Shown here: piece by piece, positions 1 through 8,589 of the stretch
Numbering within the stretch: the stretch's first letter is position 1
Layout: every line of letters starts with the position of its first letter
DNA from: JBQLZO01 sp052168315
GTDB taxonomy: Bacteria; Planctomycetota; Phycisphaerae; Phycisphaerales; UBA1924
Length of the DNA: 23,909 nt
Direction: 5' to 3'
NCBI GenBank assembly: GCA_052168315.1
Contig: JBQLZO010000093.1
Span: 1 to 23,909 of the forward strand
The notes under the pieces: generated by a model
Databases searched by the model: none
Told to the model about the DNA's origin: nothing
The model's input: only the letters and a program-made list of their open reading frames with translations
Program-made: the position numbers and the translations under genes

Positions 1-1
1 C

Positions 2-2833
2 CCGACCCCCCCGACCACCCCGACCACCCCTCCATCCGATCCACCCTCCGCCCCGCCGCCGACCCAGCCCACCGACCGCGAGCAGGCCTGGCAGCGCTAC
101 CTCGTGGCCCGCGACCACCGCGACCGCGCCCGAGAACAAGCCCGCCCAGCCCACCAACCCCCCAACCAATCCGCACACCAGCGCGCTCCATCCACGCCCT
201 CCCCCGAGCCCACCACCCCCACATCCACTCCCACACCCACCACCACAACCCGCCGCACACCACCGCACCCAACCCAACCCCCCGTCCACTCCCACGCCCC
301 CACCGCCCCGCCCCCGTCCGACCGCGAACGCCTCAAACTCTCCAACCTCGAATGGATGCTCGGCGCCAAGGGCATCGCCCTCCTCGGCGTGCTCATCCTC
401 TCCATCGCCGCCGCACTCTTCTTCAAGGAAGCATGGGACCGCGGCTGGATCGCCACCATCTCCCCCGCAATCCGCTGCGCCGCCGGCGCTGCCTTCGGCA
501 TCCTCCTGCTCATCATCGGCGAGATCCTCCGCCGCCGCGTCAACGCCCTCGCCTCATCCGGCGCCTCCGCCGCCGGCATCGCCATCATCTACGCCTCCAT
601 CCTCGCCGCCGCGCAGCTCTACTCCCTCATCGCAACCCCCACCGCCTTCGCGCTGCTCGCACTCACAACCCTCACCGGCATCGCCCTCGGCGCGATCGCA
701 TCCAGGGTCCTCCTCGCCGCCTTCTCGCTCATCGGCGCGTTCCTCATCCCCATCGTCCTCGGAAGCGATGAGCCCTCGAAGCACATCCTCCCCGCCTACC
801 TCGTCGCCCTGCTCGCCCTCGGGCTCGCGCTCGCCGCATGGAAGGGCAACGCCTACTCCATCATCCGGCGCATCGCGTGGTGGGGCACGGCCTCGCTCGG
901 AACGCTCTGGGCACTCTCCATCCACCAGGAAGCCCCCGCCTCCGTGCTCGCCTTCCTCGCGGCCGTCTGGGCCATGACCATCGCCGAACTCATCGCCTCC
1001 GCCCGCTTCCTCCATCGCTTCCGCCCCGCCACCGCATGGCCAGACGACAACCCCCGCATCGGCTTCCTCCGCTCGCCCACCGCCGATGAGATCGAGTTCG
1101 ACGCCCGATCCCTCATGACCCCGCAGGCCCGTTGGGTCAACTCCTCCTTCGGCGTCACCCTCTGGTCCGTGCTGATCGCCACCCATGTCGCCAACCACTG
1201 GAACACCGCCCTCGACTGGACCCCCGCCGCGATCCTCACCGCACTCACCGCCGCCATCGCCATCATCATCTCCCCGCACCGACCCGCCCCATGGGTCGAC
1301 ACCGCCACACCACGCTCCATCCTCGCCACCGCGCTCATCATCAACGCCGCGGCCCTGCTCGCGCTGACCATCGCCACCGCCCTCGGCGGCGCCGCACAGG
1401 TCGTCGCGTGGGCCACCATCGGCCTCGCCGCCGTCGTCTTCGCCCGCGCGGTCCGATTCAACGCCGCCAACATCTTCGGCCTTACCCTCATCGCCATCGC
1501 GCTCGCCCGACTCATCACCCTCGACCTCCCCGAAGCCGCCGGCATCGTCGGACCCGAGCGCCAGATCCCCATCGCAACCCTCCTCGGCATCAACATCACA
1601 CGCTGGAGCGTCCAGGTCGCCCTCCTCACCGCCGCGCTCATCGCCGCCGCCGCCCTCCAGCGCCGACCCCTCTATCAGGCCATCGTCTCCTGGATCGCCA
1701 TCGCCGCCGCCGCGCTGGCCATGCTCGGCCCGGGCAGCCAGCCCATCTCCGTCGGCGTCGCATGGATCGCCATCGCGACCATCGTCGCAGCGCTCGCATC
1801 CACCCTCAGACGCCCGGAACTCCGCATCGCCGCCCCCATCCTCGCCGCCACCGCCACCGCGATCGCGCTCGCCGCATCCACCACCGACGCCAACACCGCC
1901 GCGCGCAACGCCCTCGGGCTCGCATGGTCCGACTGGTCCACCGCCATGGCCATCATCGCCATCGCTTGGCTCGCCATCGGACGCATGGTCGCGCGGTCCG
2001 ACCTCCAACGCGCCGCCGCCGCGGCCACCGCCCTCATCGCGTTCGCCGCGGCCCTCGCGGGCGACGACAGCGACCCACACACCATCATCCTCGGCGCTGC
2101 CCTCCTCGCCGCCGCAACCGCCGCGCTCGCCCCATGGATCACCCGCTGGCTCCTCGCGCCGCTCGCGCTCGCCGCCGCCATCGCCACGGCCTGCGCCTGG
2201 GCCATCGCACGCGTCGAGCACCCGCAACCACCCGGATCCCTCCAACCCCTGCTCAACTTCCCTTTCGCCGCCGGAACCCTTCTCACCCTCACCGGCATCG
2301 CCATCGCATGGCTCATCGCCCACGCGCCCCAGCGAACACCCCTCCCCAACGCCCTCCCCCGCACCACCATCAAACGAACCGCCGCCTGGTTCGCCGCCCT
2401 CACCGCGCTCGTCGTCACCTCGGCCGAACTCATCGACATCATCGCCCGCGCCCTCCCCGCCGACAGATCCGCACAGGGCGCGGCCCTGTCCATCTGGTGG
2501 AGCTTCTACGCCGTCGCCGCCATCATCGCCGGCTTCGCCCGCAACGCCCCCACCGTCCGCCGCGCCGGCCTCGCGCTCCTCGCCTTCGTCGCCGCAAAGG
2601 TCCTGCTCATCGACCTCGCAACACTCACCCCCATGCCCCGCATCGTCGCATCCGCCGTCGTCGGCATCGTCCTGCTCGCAGCGGGCGTGCTCTACGCGCG
2701 ACTCTCACGCGACACCCCACCACAGCAACACCCCGACCCACCCGCAGATCCCCTGACCACACCGGACCCCACCCCCGACCCCGACCCCGAACTCGAATCC
2801 GAACCCGAAACCGAACCCGAAACACGCCCCTGA
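2..2833 (+). CDS. DUF2339 family multi-pass membrane protein, 5' end outside window
   Basis: The frame is open from the left edge (base 2) to the TGA at 2831-2833, giving 943 residues, so the true start probably lies upstream. A GTG at 104 is the first standard start inside the window. The N-terminal ~110 residues are hydrophilic and rich in Pro, Thr and Arg. Near 350 comes the typical DUF2339 opening (LEWMLGAKGIALLGVLIL, then FFKEAWDRGWI), followed by some 20 or more hydrophobic segments up to about 2700. The protein ends in an alternating Pro/Asp and Glu/Pro tail. DUF2339 proteins are large inner-membrane proteins of unknown function, so only the family assignment is made. Third codon positions are overwhelmingly C, as in all + strand genes of the left half. 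Family call firm; start unknown. Confidence 0.85.
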   Translation, partial: PTPPTTPTTPPSDPPSAPPPTQPTDREQAWQRYLVARDHRDRAREQARPAHQPPNQSAHQRAPSTPSPEPTTPTSTPTPTTTTRRTPPHPTQPPVHSHAPTAPPPSDRERLKLSNLEWMLGAKGIALLGVLILSIAAALFFKEAWDRGWIATISPAIRCAAGAAFGILLLIIGEILRRRVNALASSGASAAGIAIIYASILAAAQLYSLIATPTAFALLALTTLTGIALGAIASRVLLAAFSLIGAFLIPIVLGSDEPSKHILPAYLVALLALGLALAAWKGNAYSIIRRIAWWGTASLGTLWALSIHQEAPASVLAFLAAVWAMTIAELIASARFLHRFRPATAWPDDNPRIGFLRSPTADEIEFDARSLMTPQARWVNSSFGVTLWSVLIATHVANHWNTALDWTPAAILTALTAAIAIIISPHRPAPWVDTATPRSILATALIINAAALLALTIATALGGAAQVVAWATIGLAAVVFARAVRFNAANIFGLTLIAIALARLITLDLPEAAGIVGPERQIPIATLLGINITRWSVQVALLTAALIAAAALQRRPLYQAIVSWIAIAAAALAMLGPGSQPISVGVAWIAIATIVAALASTLRRPELRIAAPILAATATAIALAASTTDANTAARNALGLAWSDWSTAMAIIAIAWLAIGRMVARSDLQRAAAAATALIAFAAALAGDDSDPHTIILGAALLAAATAALAPWITRWLLAPLALAAAIATACAWAIARVEHPQPPGSLQPLLNFPFAAGTLLTLTGIAIAWLIAHAPQRTPLPNALPRTTIKRTAAWFAALTALVVTSAELIDIIARALPADRSAQGAALSIWWSFYAVAAIIAGFARNAPTVRRAGLALLAFVAAKVLLIDLATLTPMPRIVASAVVGIVLLAAGVLYARLSRDTPPQQHPDPPADPLTTPDPTPDPDPELESEPETEPETRP

Positions 2834-2896
2834 CCCCATGCGCCGCGCCCAATCCCCCGATCGCAGCACCCCGCGCCGCCCCGCCCAACCCCGAGA

Positions 2897-2902
2897 TACC
2901 AT
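2897..2902 (+). promoter_or_regulatory. Candidate -10 element of the HIT gene
   Basis: TACCAT in the context GATACCAT ends 5 nt before the ATG at 2908. A transcript starting about 7 nt after it would begin at or near the start codon. There is no Shine-Dalgarno sequence and no clear -35. Confidence 0.5.
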
Positions 2903-2907
2903 CGCCC

Positions 2908-3336
2908 ATGCCGACCATCTTCACCAAAATCATCAACGCAGAGATCCCCTGCCACAAGATCTACGAGGATGACAAGGTCTTCGCCTTCCTCGACATCAAC
3001 CCCCTCAGCCCCGGGCACACCCTCGTGATCCCCAAGGAAGAAGCCCCAACCCTCGCCGAACTCTCCGACGAGTCCGCCGCGGCCCTCGGCCGCGTCCTCC
3101 CCCGACTCTGCCGCGCCATCGCCAAGGCCACCGGCACCAAACACTGCAACATCCTCCAGAACAACGGCGCCCCCGCCCACCAGGCCGTCTTCCATGTCCA
3201 CTTCCACATCATCCCCAGGCCAGACACCGGCGGCGAAGGCCCCGGCAAAGGCCTCGGCATCACCTGGCCCGCCGGCAAACTCGACACAGAAGAAGCCAAG
3301 GCGATGCGACAGAAGATCACGGCGGCGCTCGAGTAA
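2908..3336 (+). CDS. HIT family nucleotide hydrolase/transferase
   Basis: A 142-residue histidine-triad protein, the normal size for the Hint/HinT-like branch, which hydrolyses nucleoside phosphoramidates and related adenylated substrates in the cytoplasm. The signature HVHFHII is at residues 96-102, with triad histidines 96, 98 and 100; His98 is the expected nucleophile. The N-terminus (FTKIINAEIPCHKIYEDD) and the FLDINPLSPGHTLVIPK block are classic for the family. The ATG at 2908 is chosen because homology begins there and a -10-like TACCAT lies 5 nt upstream. The same frame runs open far upstream through the DUF2339 gene, but that extension is an out-of-frame shadow. Exact substrate not predictable. 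Confidence 0.95.
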   Translation: MPTIFTKIINAEIPCHKIYEDDKVFAFLDINPLSPGHTLVIPKEEAPTLAELSDESAAALGRVLPRLCRAIAKATGTKHCNILQNNGAPAHQAVFHVHFHIIPRPDTGGEGPGKGLGITWPAGKLDTEEAKAMRQKITAALE

Positions 3337-3475
3337 TGCCCACCCACCGTTCATGGAGCCACACGCTCCTCCCCTCCAGCGCCCGCTGAGCCCGCTCGGC
3401 ACACCAGCGACCGCATCTCTCAGCCCGTCGCCAGCACGGTTCCGCCCAATCCCACCCCCCGCGCGCGCCGATGTC

Positions 3476-3481
3476 TACCGT
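3476..3481 (+). promoter_or_regulatory. Candidate -10 element of the LOG-family gene
   Basis: TACCGT in the context GTCTACCGT ends 8 nt before the first ATG (3490). No Shine-Dalgarno sequence follows it. The rest of 3337-3475 shows nothing recognisable. Confidence 0.45.
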
Positions 3482-3489
3482 CCAAGTCC

Positions 3490-4296
3490 ATGATGCACCA
3501 ACCAGACCCGCACAACACCCGTCCCCACGCCTCCCCCGAATGGGGCAAGCTCAACACCGACCACGACACCCGCCGCATGCTCACCGCGCGCGAGGGACGC
3601 ATCGCCGAGCTCCTCCGCGTCTTCCGCATCTCCGGCGAGTTCATCAACGGCTTCCGAAAGCTCCACTTTCTCCCACCCTGCGTCACCGTCTTCGGATCCG
3701 CACGCTTCGAGGAGGACCACCCGCACTACGAACTCGCCCGCGAGGTCGGCCGCCAGCTCGCCCGCGCCGGCTACGCCGTGATGACCGGCGGCGGACCCGG
3801 CATCATGGAAGCCGCCAACCGCGGCGCGAAAGACGCCGGCGGCATGTCCATCGGATGCAACATCGTCCTCCCCCACGAGCAGCAGCCCAACCCCTACCTC
3901 GATAAGTTCATCGAGTTCCGATACTTCTTCGTCCGCAAGGTCATGCTCGTCAAGTACTCGCAGGCCTTCATCGTCCTCCCCGGCGGCTTCGGAACCATGG
4001 ATGAGCTCTTCGAAGCGCTCACCCTCATCCAGACCGGCAAGATCACGCACTTCCCCGTCGTCGTCATGGGCAGAGACTACTGGCGCTCGCTCCACGACTT
4101 CGCAACCCAGATGGCCGAGCACGGCACCATCTCCCCCGACGACCTCCGACTCGTCCAGCCCACCGACGACCCCGCCGAGGCCATCGAGATCATCGCCCAC
4201 GAGCACAAGGCCATGGCCGCACGCCTCAAGCGCGCCCCGCGCCCCGTCCCGTTCCTCGGCGAACGGAGCGTCCGCCCCGGCAAAACCACCGGCTGA
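3490..4296 (+). CDS. LOG family protein (TIGR00730-type phosphoribohydrolase)
   Basis: A 268-residue Rossmann-like protein with both signatures of the LOG (Lonely Guy) family: GGGPGIMEAANRGA at residues 100-113 and PGGFGTMDE at 164-172. These form the nucleotide-binding and catalytic site that releases the base from nucleoside 5'-monophosphates; in many bacteria the products are cytokinin-type bases or the role is nucleotide salvage. A ~65-residue N-terminal extension precedes the first strand (VTVFGSARF), as in the longer LOG-like proteins. Two ATGs are adjacent at 3490 and 3493; the first is taken. It stands alone, with its own candidate promoter and 52 nt before the next gene. Family firm, physiological substrate unknown. 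Confidence 0.93.
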   Translation: MMHQPDPHNTRPHASPEWGKLNTDHDTRRMLTAREGRIAELLRVFRISGEFINGFRKLHFLPPCVTVFGSARFEEDHPHYELAREVGRQLARAGYAVMTGGGPGIMEAANRGAKDAGGMSIGCNIVLPHEQQPNPYLDKFIEFRYFFVRKVMLVKYSQAFIVLPGGFGTMDELFEALTLIQTGKITHFPVVVMGRDYWRSLHDFATQMAEHGTISPDDLRLVQPTDDPAEAIEIIAHEHKAMAARLKRAPRPVPFLGERSVRPGKTTG

Positions 4297-4334
4297 GCGC
4301 ACCAAACACCCTCGATCCGCCACCCATCAACCGC

Positions 4335-4340
4335 TATCCT
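4335..4340 (+). promoter_or_regulatory. Candidate -10 element of the metallo-hydrolase gene
   Basis: TATCCT in the context GCTATCCT lies 8 nt before the GTG start at 4349. It supports GTG as the real start and a leaderless or near-leaderless message. Confidence 0.5.
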
Positions 4341-4348
4341 CGCCCATC

Positions 4349-5290
4349 GTGCGCGAGACCCAAGCCCCCACACTCCGCAACACCCCCCAACGCTTCCCCG
4401 CCTCGCTCTGGGAAGCCGCCGGCGCGCCCCACGCCGTCGAGGCCCCGCTCCCCATCGCCCGACGCACACGCGCCCACGCCGCCACCGCATCACCCGCCCA
4501 CGCCCAGCTCATCGTCCTCGCCTCCTCCTCCGCGGGCAACGCCTCCCTGCTCATCACCGGCCACGGCAAGCTCCGCCGTGCCACCCTCATCGACGCCGGG
4601 CTCTCGCCGCGCCGCACATTCCGCGCCCTCGCCGCGCTCTCACTCGCCCCCGAGCACCTCGACCGCATCCTCTTCACCCACCTCGACCGCGACCACGCCC
4701 ACAACGGCTGGATCCGCGCCCTCCCACGCCACGCCGAGTTCATCATCCACCGCCGCCACCGCGCCCGCGCCGAACGCATGGGGCTCCTCGTCCGCAGAAC
4801 CCGCATCTTCGACGACCAGCCCTTCGACCTCACCGACCACATCGAGGCCCACCCCACCCTCGCCGCCCACGACGACCTCGGCGTCGTCGCCTTCCGCTTC
4901 AACCTCCCCCCATCTTCTACCGCCGATCAGCCATCCCGCCCCCGCTCCCTCGGCTACGCCACCGACCTCGGCCGCGTCACCGACCAACTCATCCACGCCC
5001 TCAGCGCCGTCGATGTCCTGGCCATCGAATCCAACTACTGCCCGCGCATGCAGATCGACTCCGACCGACCGGAGTTCCTCAAGCGCCGCATCATGGACGG
5101 CGCTGGCCACCTCTCCAACGAACAGTGCGCCACGGCCGTCCAGGCCATCGCGCCCGCCCGCGCCGTCGTCCTCCTGCACCTCTCACGCCAGTGCAACACT
5201 CCCGAGCGCGCCGCCGAGCACCACGCCGCCGCGCCCTACGAACTCGCCATCGCCCACTGGGCCAACCCCATCCCCGCCATCACGCTCTGA
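4349..5290 (+). CDS. MBL-fold metallo-hydrolase, WalJ/YycJ-like
   Basis: A 313-residue protein when read from the GTG at 4349; the open frame extends upstream but that part is a shadow of the LOG gene. The order of motifs follows the WalJ/YycJ branch of metallo-beta-lactamase-fold enzymes: SSSAGNASLL (59-68), the metal motif region FTHLDRDHAHNGW (109-121), YATDLG (203-208), ESNYCP (227-232), GHLSN (253-257) and LLHLS (275-279). The canonical HxHxDH reads HLDRDH, so the second histidine is Asp113; other ligand positions (His111, Asp115, His116, Asp206, His254) look present. WalJ homologues are thought to act on nucleic acid or affect cell-envelope signalling, but the function here is not established. 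It converges on trpA with an 8-nt gap. Confidence 0.85.
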   Translation: MRETQAPTLRNTPQRFPASLWEAAGAPHAVEAPLPIARRTRAHAATASPAHAQLIVLASSSAGNASLLITGHGKLRRATLIDAGLSPRRTFRALAALSLAPEHLDRILFTHLDRDHAHNGWIRALPRHAEFIIHRRHRARAERMGLLVRRTRIFDDQPFDLTDHIEAHPTLAAHDDLGVVAFRFNLPPSSTADQPSRPRSLGYATDLGRVTDQLIHALSAVDVLAIESNYCPRMQIDSDRPEFLKRRIMDGAGHLSNEQCATAVQAIAPARAVVLLHLSRQCNTPERAAEHHAAAPYELAIAHWANPIPAITL

Positions 5291-5298
5291 TCGCGCGA

Positions 5299-6147
5299 TC
5301 ACCCGCCCCGCAGCCCGCGCAAAAACGCCCCCACATCCTCCCCGCGTCCGATCGCCTCCACCAGCGCCGACCCCACGATCACCCCATCGCACCGCCCCTT
5401 GAGCGCCGCCACCTGCGCACCGCTGCGGATCCCGAACCCCGCGCACACCGGCAGCCCCTTCCCCTCCGCCACATCCCGCCGCTCCCGCGCCACCGCACGC
5501 ACCGACTCCAATTGCCCCGCGATCGACCCCGCATCCAGCCCGCCGCCGCCCGTCGTCCCCGTGCTCGTCACCGCGTACACGAACCCCGAGCACGCCCCCA
5601 CCAGCGACCGCAGCCGCGCTTCACTCGTCACCGGCGTCGCCATCTGCACCATCGCAAGCCCGCCCGACCGCAGCGCCCCGCCCATCGACTCCGCCTCGTC
5701 ATACGGCAGGTCCGGCACGATCACCCCGCACACGCCCGCCCGCTCCGCGCGCTCCGCGAGCCGATCCATCCCGAACCGCAGCAGCGGATTCAGGTACGAC
5801 ATCAGCACCACCGGCACGCCGACATCCGCCCGCGCTGACTCGAGCGCCCCGAGAATCCATTCCACCGTCACCCCATCCGCCAGCGCCACCCGCGAAGCAT
5901 CCTGGATCGTCACCCCATCGGCCATCGGATCCGAGAACGGCACCCCCACCTCAACCACATCACACTCCGCCGCCACCGCGCGCAGCACATCCCCGAACGC
6001 CGCCCGCGATGGATACCCCGCCGTCACATACGCCACCAGCGCCACCCCGCGCGCCTCCCGCGCCGCGTGGATCGCGCGCGACACCCGCTCCGCGCCCGAC
6101 AACGCCCGCGGGCCCGCGGCATCCGCCATCGCCGCCATCATCATCAT
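5299..6147 (-). CDS. trpA: Tryptophan synthase alpha subunit
   Basis: About 282 residues, close to the ~268 of enterobacterial TrpA. The alpha subunit cleaves indole-3-glycerol phosphate to indole and glyceraldehyde 3-phosphate and channels indole to TrpB. The family signature VEVGVPFSDPMADG contains the catalytic Glu66 and Asp77, 11 residues apart as in Salmonella (Glu49/Asp60). AYVTAGYP, VPVVLMSYLNPLL, GVIVPDLPYDE and GFGIRSG are also typical. The start is uncertain: GTG at 6150 and four ATGs at 6147, 6144, 6141 and 6138, with another at 6129, are all in frame; ATG 6147 shares its A with the TGA of the thioredoxin gene. Translational coupling is likely. No trpB or other trp gene is in the window, so the context is unusual. 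Confidence 0.96.
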   Translation of the reverse strand: MMMMAAMADAAGPRALSGAERVSRAIHAAREARGVALVAYVTAGYPSRAAFGDVLRAVAAECDVVEVGVPFSDPMADGVTIQDASRVALADGVTVEWILGALESARADVGVPVVLMSYLNPLLRFGMDRLAERAERAGVCGVIVPDLPYDEAESMGGALRSGGLAMVQMATPVTSEARLRSLVGACSGFVYAVTSTGTTGGGGLDAGSIAGQLESVRAVARERRDVAEGKGLPVCAGFGIRSGAQVAALKGRCDGVIVGSALVEAIGRGEDVGAFLRGLRGG

Positions 6148-7484
6148 CACCGCTGTTCCCGCGCCGCCAGCGCCGCCTCCACCCGCGCCACCAGCGCCTC
6201 GTAGTCATCCGGCCGCGCCCCACCCATCCCCGCCAGCAGGTCCCGGTGCACCGGTCGCACCACCCCCGCCTTCAACGCCGTCCGAACCAGCGGCGCCCGC
6301 GCCGGATCCTTGATGTGCGTCACCGCCAGCATCGCGATCCGCATCCCCTCGCCCTCGCGCCCCGCCGCCAGCAGCGCTGCGTGCTCGTTCGCGCAGTCCT
6401 TCGCGAGCCCATCGATCACCGCCGCCAGCCGCTCCTCGGCCAGCCCGGCCTCGCGCGCCTCCGCCACGCCCTCCATCCGCCCCGCGATCCGAACCTCCGC
6501 CGCCGGCACCGGATCCCGCAGCACCCGACCCGCATCCGCCCACCGCCCCGCCTCATACAACACCGGCAGCAGCGTCAACGACACCGTCTGCCCCACCCGC
6601 ACCTTCGACTCGGCATCCACGATCGAATCCCACCACGCCAGCGTCCGCGCCCCATCCCCCAGCGCCTCGTTCAGCGCCACGAAGTCCATCACCACCGTCC
6701 GATCCAGCGCCCGCTTCTCCAGCGTGGCACCCAGCGCATCCCGCCGCGCTGCGAACGCCGCACGCGCCGGCTCGTGCTCCGCGCACAGCGTCTCAATCTC
6801 GCTGATCATGAACGACAGCCGCACACCCACGAACGCTGGACCCGCCTTCGCCCCCTCATCCCACAGCCAGATGAACTGCTCCAGCGCCTCCGCGTGCTTC
6901 CCCTCGTGCATCAGCGCCCGCGCACGCTGGAACCGCTCGCTCGCGCTCCCGCCCTCCGCGCCCTTCTTCGCCTCACCATCGCGAGGCGCACGACGCCCAT
7001 CCCCCACATCCTCCGGACGCTCGGCCGCACGCACCGCATCCACCCACCCCAGAAGCGCATCTTTCGAACGACCCCCCGTGATCCGCCCGAACGGCTTCCC
7101 GCCCTTGAACGACACCATCGTCGGGACCGCCCGGATGCCGTACTGCCGCGCCAGATCGCCGTGCCGATCAATATCGATCTTGCACACCACCGCATCGCTC
7201 GTCAGGCGCTCGATCACCTCCGCGTCCGACCACACCGTCCGCTCCATCTGCCTGCACGGCCCGCACCAGGTCGCCGTGAAGTACAACACCAGCACCTTCC
7301 CATCCCCCGCCGCATCGAACGCCGCGTCGTGACCCCCATCGAAGAACACCGACCGCTTCCCCTCATCCCGTGCCGCGCCCCCATCCCCGCCGCCGGAGCC
7401 CAGCGCCACCCCGCCCGATGCGCCCAGCACCATCGACACCGCGCACACCACACCGCACACACCACGACGCATCAAACCAAGCAT
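6147..7484 (-). CDS. Exported thioredoxin-domain protein with helical C-terminal region
   Basis: About 445 residues. A positively charged start (MLGLMRRG) and a hydrophobic stretch to about residue 28 form a likely signal peptide, so it probably acts outside the cytoplasm. A thioredoxin fold follows at about 45-155, with the redox motif WCGPC at 73-77 and the cis-proline segment AVPTMVSFKGG. The remaining ~280 residues are Ala-rich, predicted helical and TPR-like in feel (RARALMHEGKHAEALEQF), but no repeat family is assigned. ATG 7484 is preferred over GTG 7487 because AGGAGGA at 7491-7497 is 6 nt upstream. Its stop overlaps the trpA start, implying co-transcription. Likely role: periplasmic disulfide or redox partner, inferred from the domain only. 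Confidence 0.85.
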   Translation of the reverse strand: MLGLMRRGVCGVVCAVSMVLGASGGVALGSGGGDGGAARDEGKRSVFFDGGHDAAFDAAGDGKVLVLYFTATWCGPCRQMERTVWSDAEVIERLTSDAVVCKIDIDRHGDLARQYGIRAVPTMVSFKGGKPFGRITGGRSKDALLGWVDAVRAAERPEDVGDGRRAPRDGEAKKGAEGGSASERFQRARALMHEGKHAEALEQFIWLWDEGAKAGPAFVGVRLSFMISEIETLCAEHEPARAAFAARRDALGATLEKRALDRTVVMDFVALNEALGDGARTLAWWDSIVDAESKVRVGQTVSLTLLPVLYEAGRWADAGRVLRDPVPAAEVRIAGRMEGVAEAREAGLAEERLAAVIDGLAKDCANEHAALLAAGREGEGMRIAMLAVTHIKDPARAPLVRTALKAGVVRPVHRDLLAGMGGARPDDYEALVARVEAALAAREQR

Positions 7485-7569
7485 CACGCATCCTCCTCAG
7501 CCGCCGAACCCGGCGCCCGCACCACCCCCCTCGAACCAACCGAATCCACACGCACCCCACATCGGCCGG

Positions 7570-7575
7570 ATCATA
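7570..7575 (-). promoter_or_regulatory. Candidate -10 element of the thioredoxin-trpA unit
   Basis: On the minus strand TATGAT (context TTCTATGATCC) is a near-consensus -10, about 85 nt before the ATG at 7484. The resulting leader of about 80 nt ends in a good Shine-Dalgarno sequence. No convincing -35 was found. Confidence 0.45.
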
Positions 7576-7633
7576 GAACCGCTCCGCCCCCACCCTCACC
7601 CCCGAGCGCCCGCCCGCCACCCGCCGGCAGGGA

Positions 7634-8494
7634 TCAGCGCCGATCCCGCGCATCGCCCTGCGAGTTCAGATGCGCGATGATCGCCGCCGGCTCCGCACGC
7701 CGCCGATAATCCGCATCCACCTGGGCCCAAGAGATCACCCCATCCCGCCCGACCACATAGGTCGCCGCCAGCGGCAGCGTGTTCGAATCATCCCCGTTGT
7801 GCTCGTTGAACCCGAACCGCTCGTACGCTTTGGCCACCGGCTCCGGCAGCGCGAAGGTCAGCCCATACAGGCTCGCCACCCGATTCCCGCGGTCCGAGAG
7901 CACCACGAACTCCAATTCGTTCTTCTCCCGCGTCGAGAGCGAGTTGTCCGGCGTCTCCGGACTGATCGCCACCAACCGACCGCCCGCGGCCTCCAGCGCC
8001 GGCAAGACCTCCTGCATCGTCTGCAGCTGGATGTTGCAGTACGGGCACCACCCGCCGCGATACCAGGTCAGCACCACCGGCCCATCCCGCAGCAACGCGC
8101 TCAGCCGAACCCGCTCGCCCGTCGCGCTCGGCAGCGTGAAGTCCGGCGCCCGATCGCCCACGCCCAGCGCCCCATCCGCCACGCCCGATGCCTTCACGGT
8201 CTCGATCCCCTGCTCGTGCACGCTCAGCGGGCGCGATGGATCACGATCCCGAGCGCCCGAACGCTCATCCAGACGCGTCTGCAGCAGATCCCCCGAGGGC
8301 ATCGCCACCTCCTGTTGATCAACACTCCGAGCGCCACCCATCGCCGCATCATCTCCGCCGCTCGATCCTCCGCCACCCGACGCAGCGCACCCGCACACCA
8401 CCATCGGCCCCACCAGCACCAGCGGCGACACCATCGCCCACAACAATCGCCCCGACCCCTCGCGCCCCCGCCTCGTCGATCCGAACCCGAACAT
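7634..8494 (-). CDS. Peroxiredoxin-like AhpC/TSA family protein, exported, probable lipoprotein
   Basis: 286 residues from ATG 8494, chosen because GGAGG at 8502-8506 is 7 nt upstream; the frame is open to 8530. A hydrophobic segment at 18-34 ends in VCGC, an acceptable lipobox with Cys36, followed by a Gly/Ser-rich linker and about 60 polar residues. The AhpC/TSA domain begins near 112 (GDRAPDFTLPSATGE) and carries WYRGGWCPYCN at 144-154, with a CxxC pair at Cys150 and Cys153. That motif is typical of the peroxiredoxin-like group that resembles thioredoxins. The expected role is thiol-dependent reduction of hydroperoxides at the envelope. It lies upstream of the thioredoxin gene in the same direction, a plausible reductant, but about 150 nt and a separate promoter lie between them. 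Confidence 0.86.
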   Translation of the reverse strand: MFGFGSTRRGREGSGRLLWAMVSPLVLVGPMVVCGCAASGGGGSSGGDDAAMGGARSVDQQEVAMPSGDLLQTRLDERSGARDRDPSRPLSVHEQGIETVKASGVADGALGVGDRAPDFTLPSATGERVRLSALLRDGPVVLTWYRGGWCPYCNIQLQTMQEVLPALEAAGGRLVAISPETPDNSLSTREKNELEFVVLSDRGNRVASLYGLTFALPEPVAKAYERFGFNEHNGDDSNTLPLAATYVVGRDGVISWAQVDADYRRRAEPAAIIAHLNSQGDARDRR

Positions 8495-8589
8495 CACAAA
8501 GCCTCCAATCGCCCCGCTCCACCGCCGCACCCCCCGCGAACCGCCCCCTCATCACCCCTATTCCAACCCATCCCAACAACACCCGATCC

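Noticed and set aside
554..2323. Minus-strand ORF of 589 codons, very rich in Gly, Asp and Glu
   Set aside because: Shadow of the DUF2339 gene caused by C-ending codons; no motif, no membrane or domain pattern, and the plus frame encodes a recognisable protein.
1132..2907. Long plus-strand ORF upstream of and in frame with the HIT protein
   Set aside because: Arg/His/Pro-rich shadow of DUF2339; HIT homology and the TACCAT element place the start at 2908.
6248..6258. CACCGGTC-like sequence as a second copy of the lysS palindrome
   Set aside because: Only one half-site is present, inside the thioredoxin gene, without the inverted arm.
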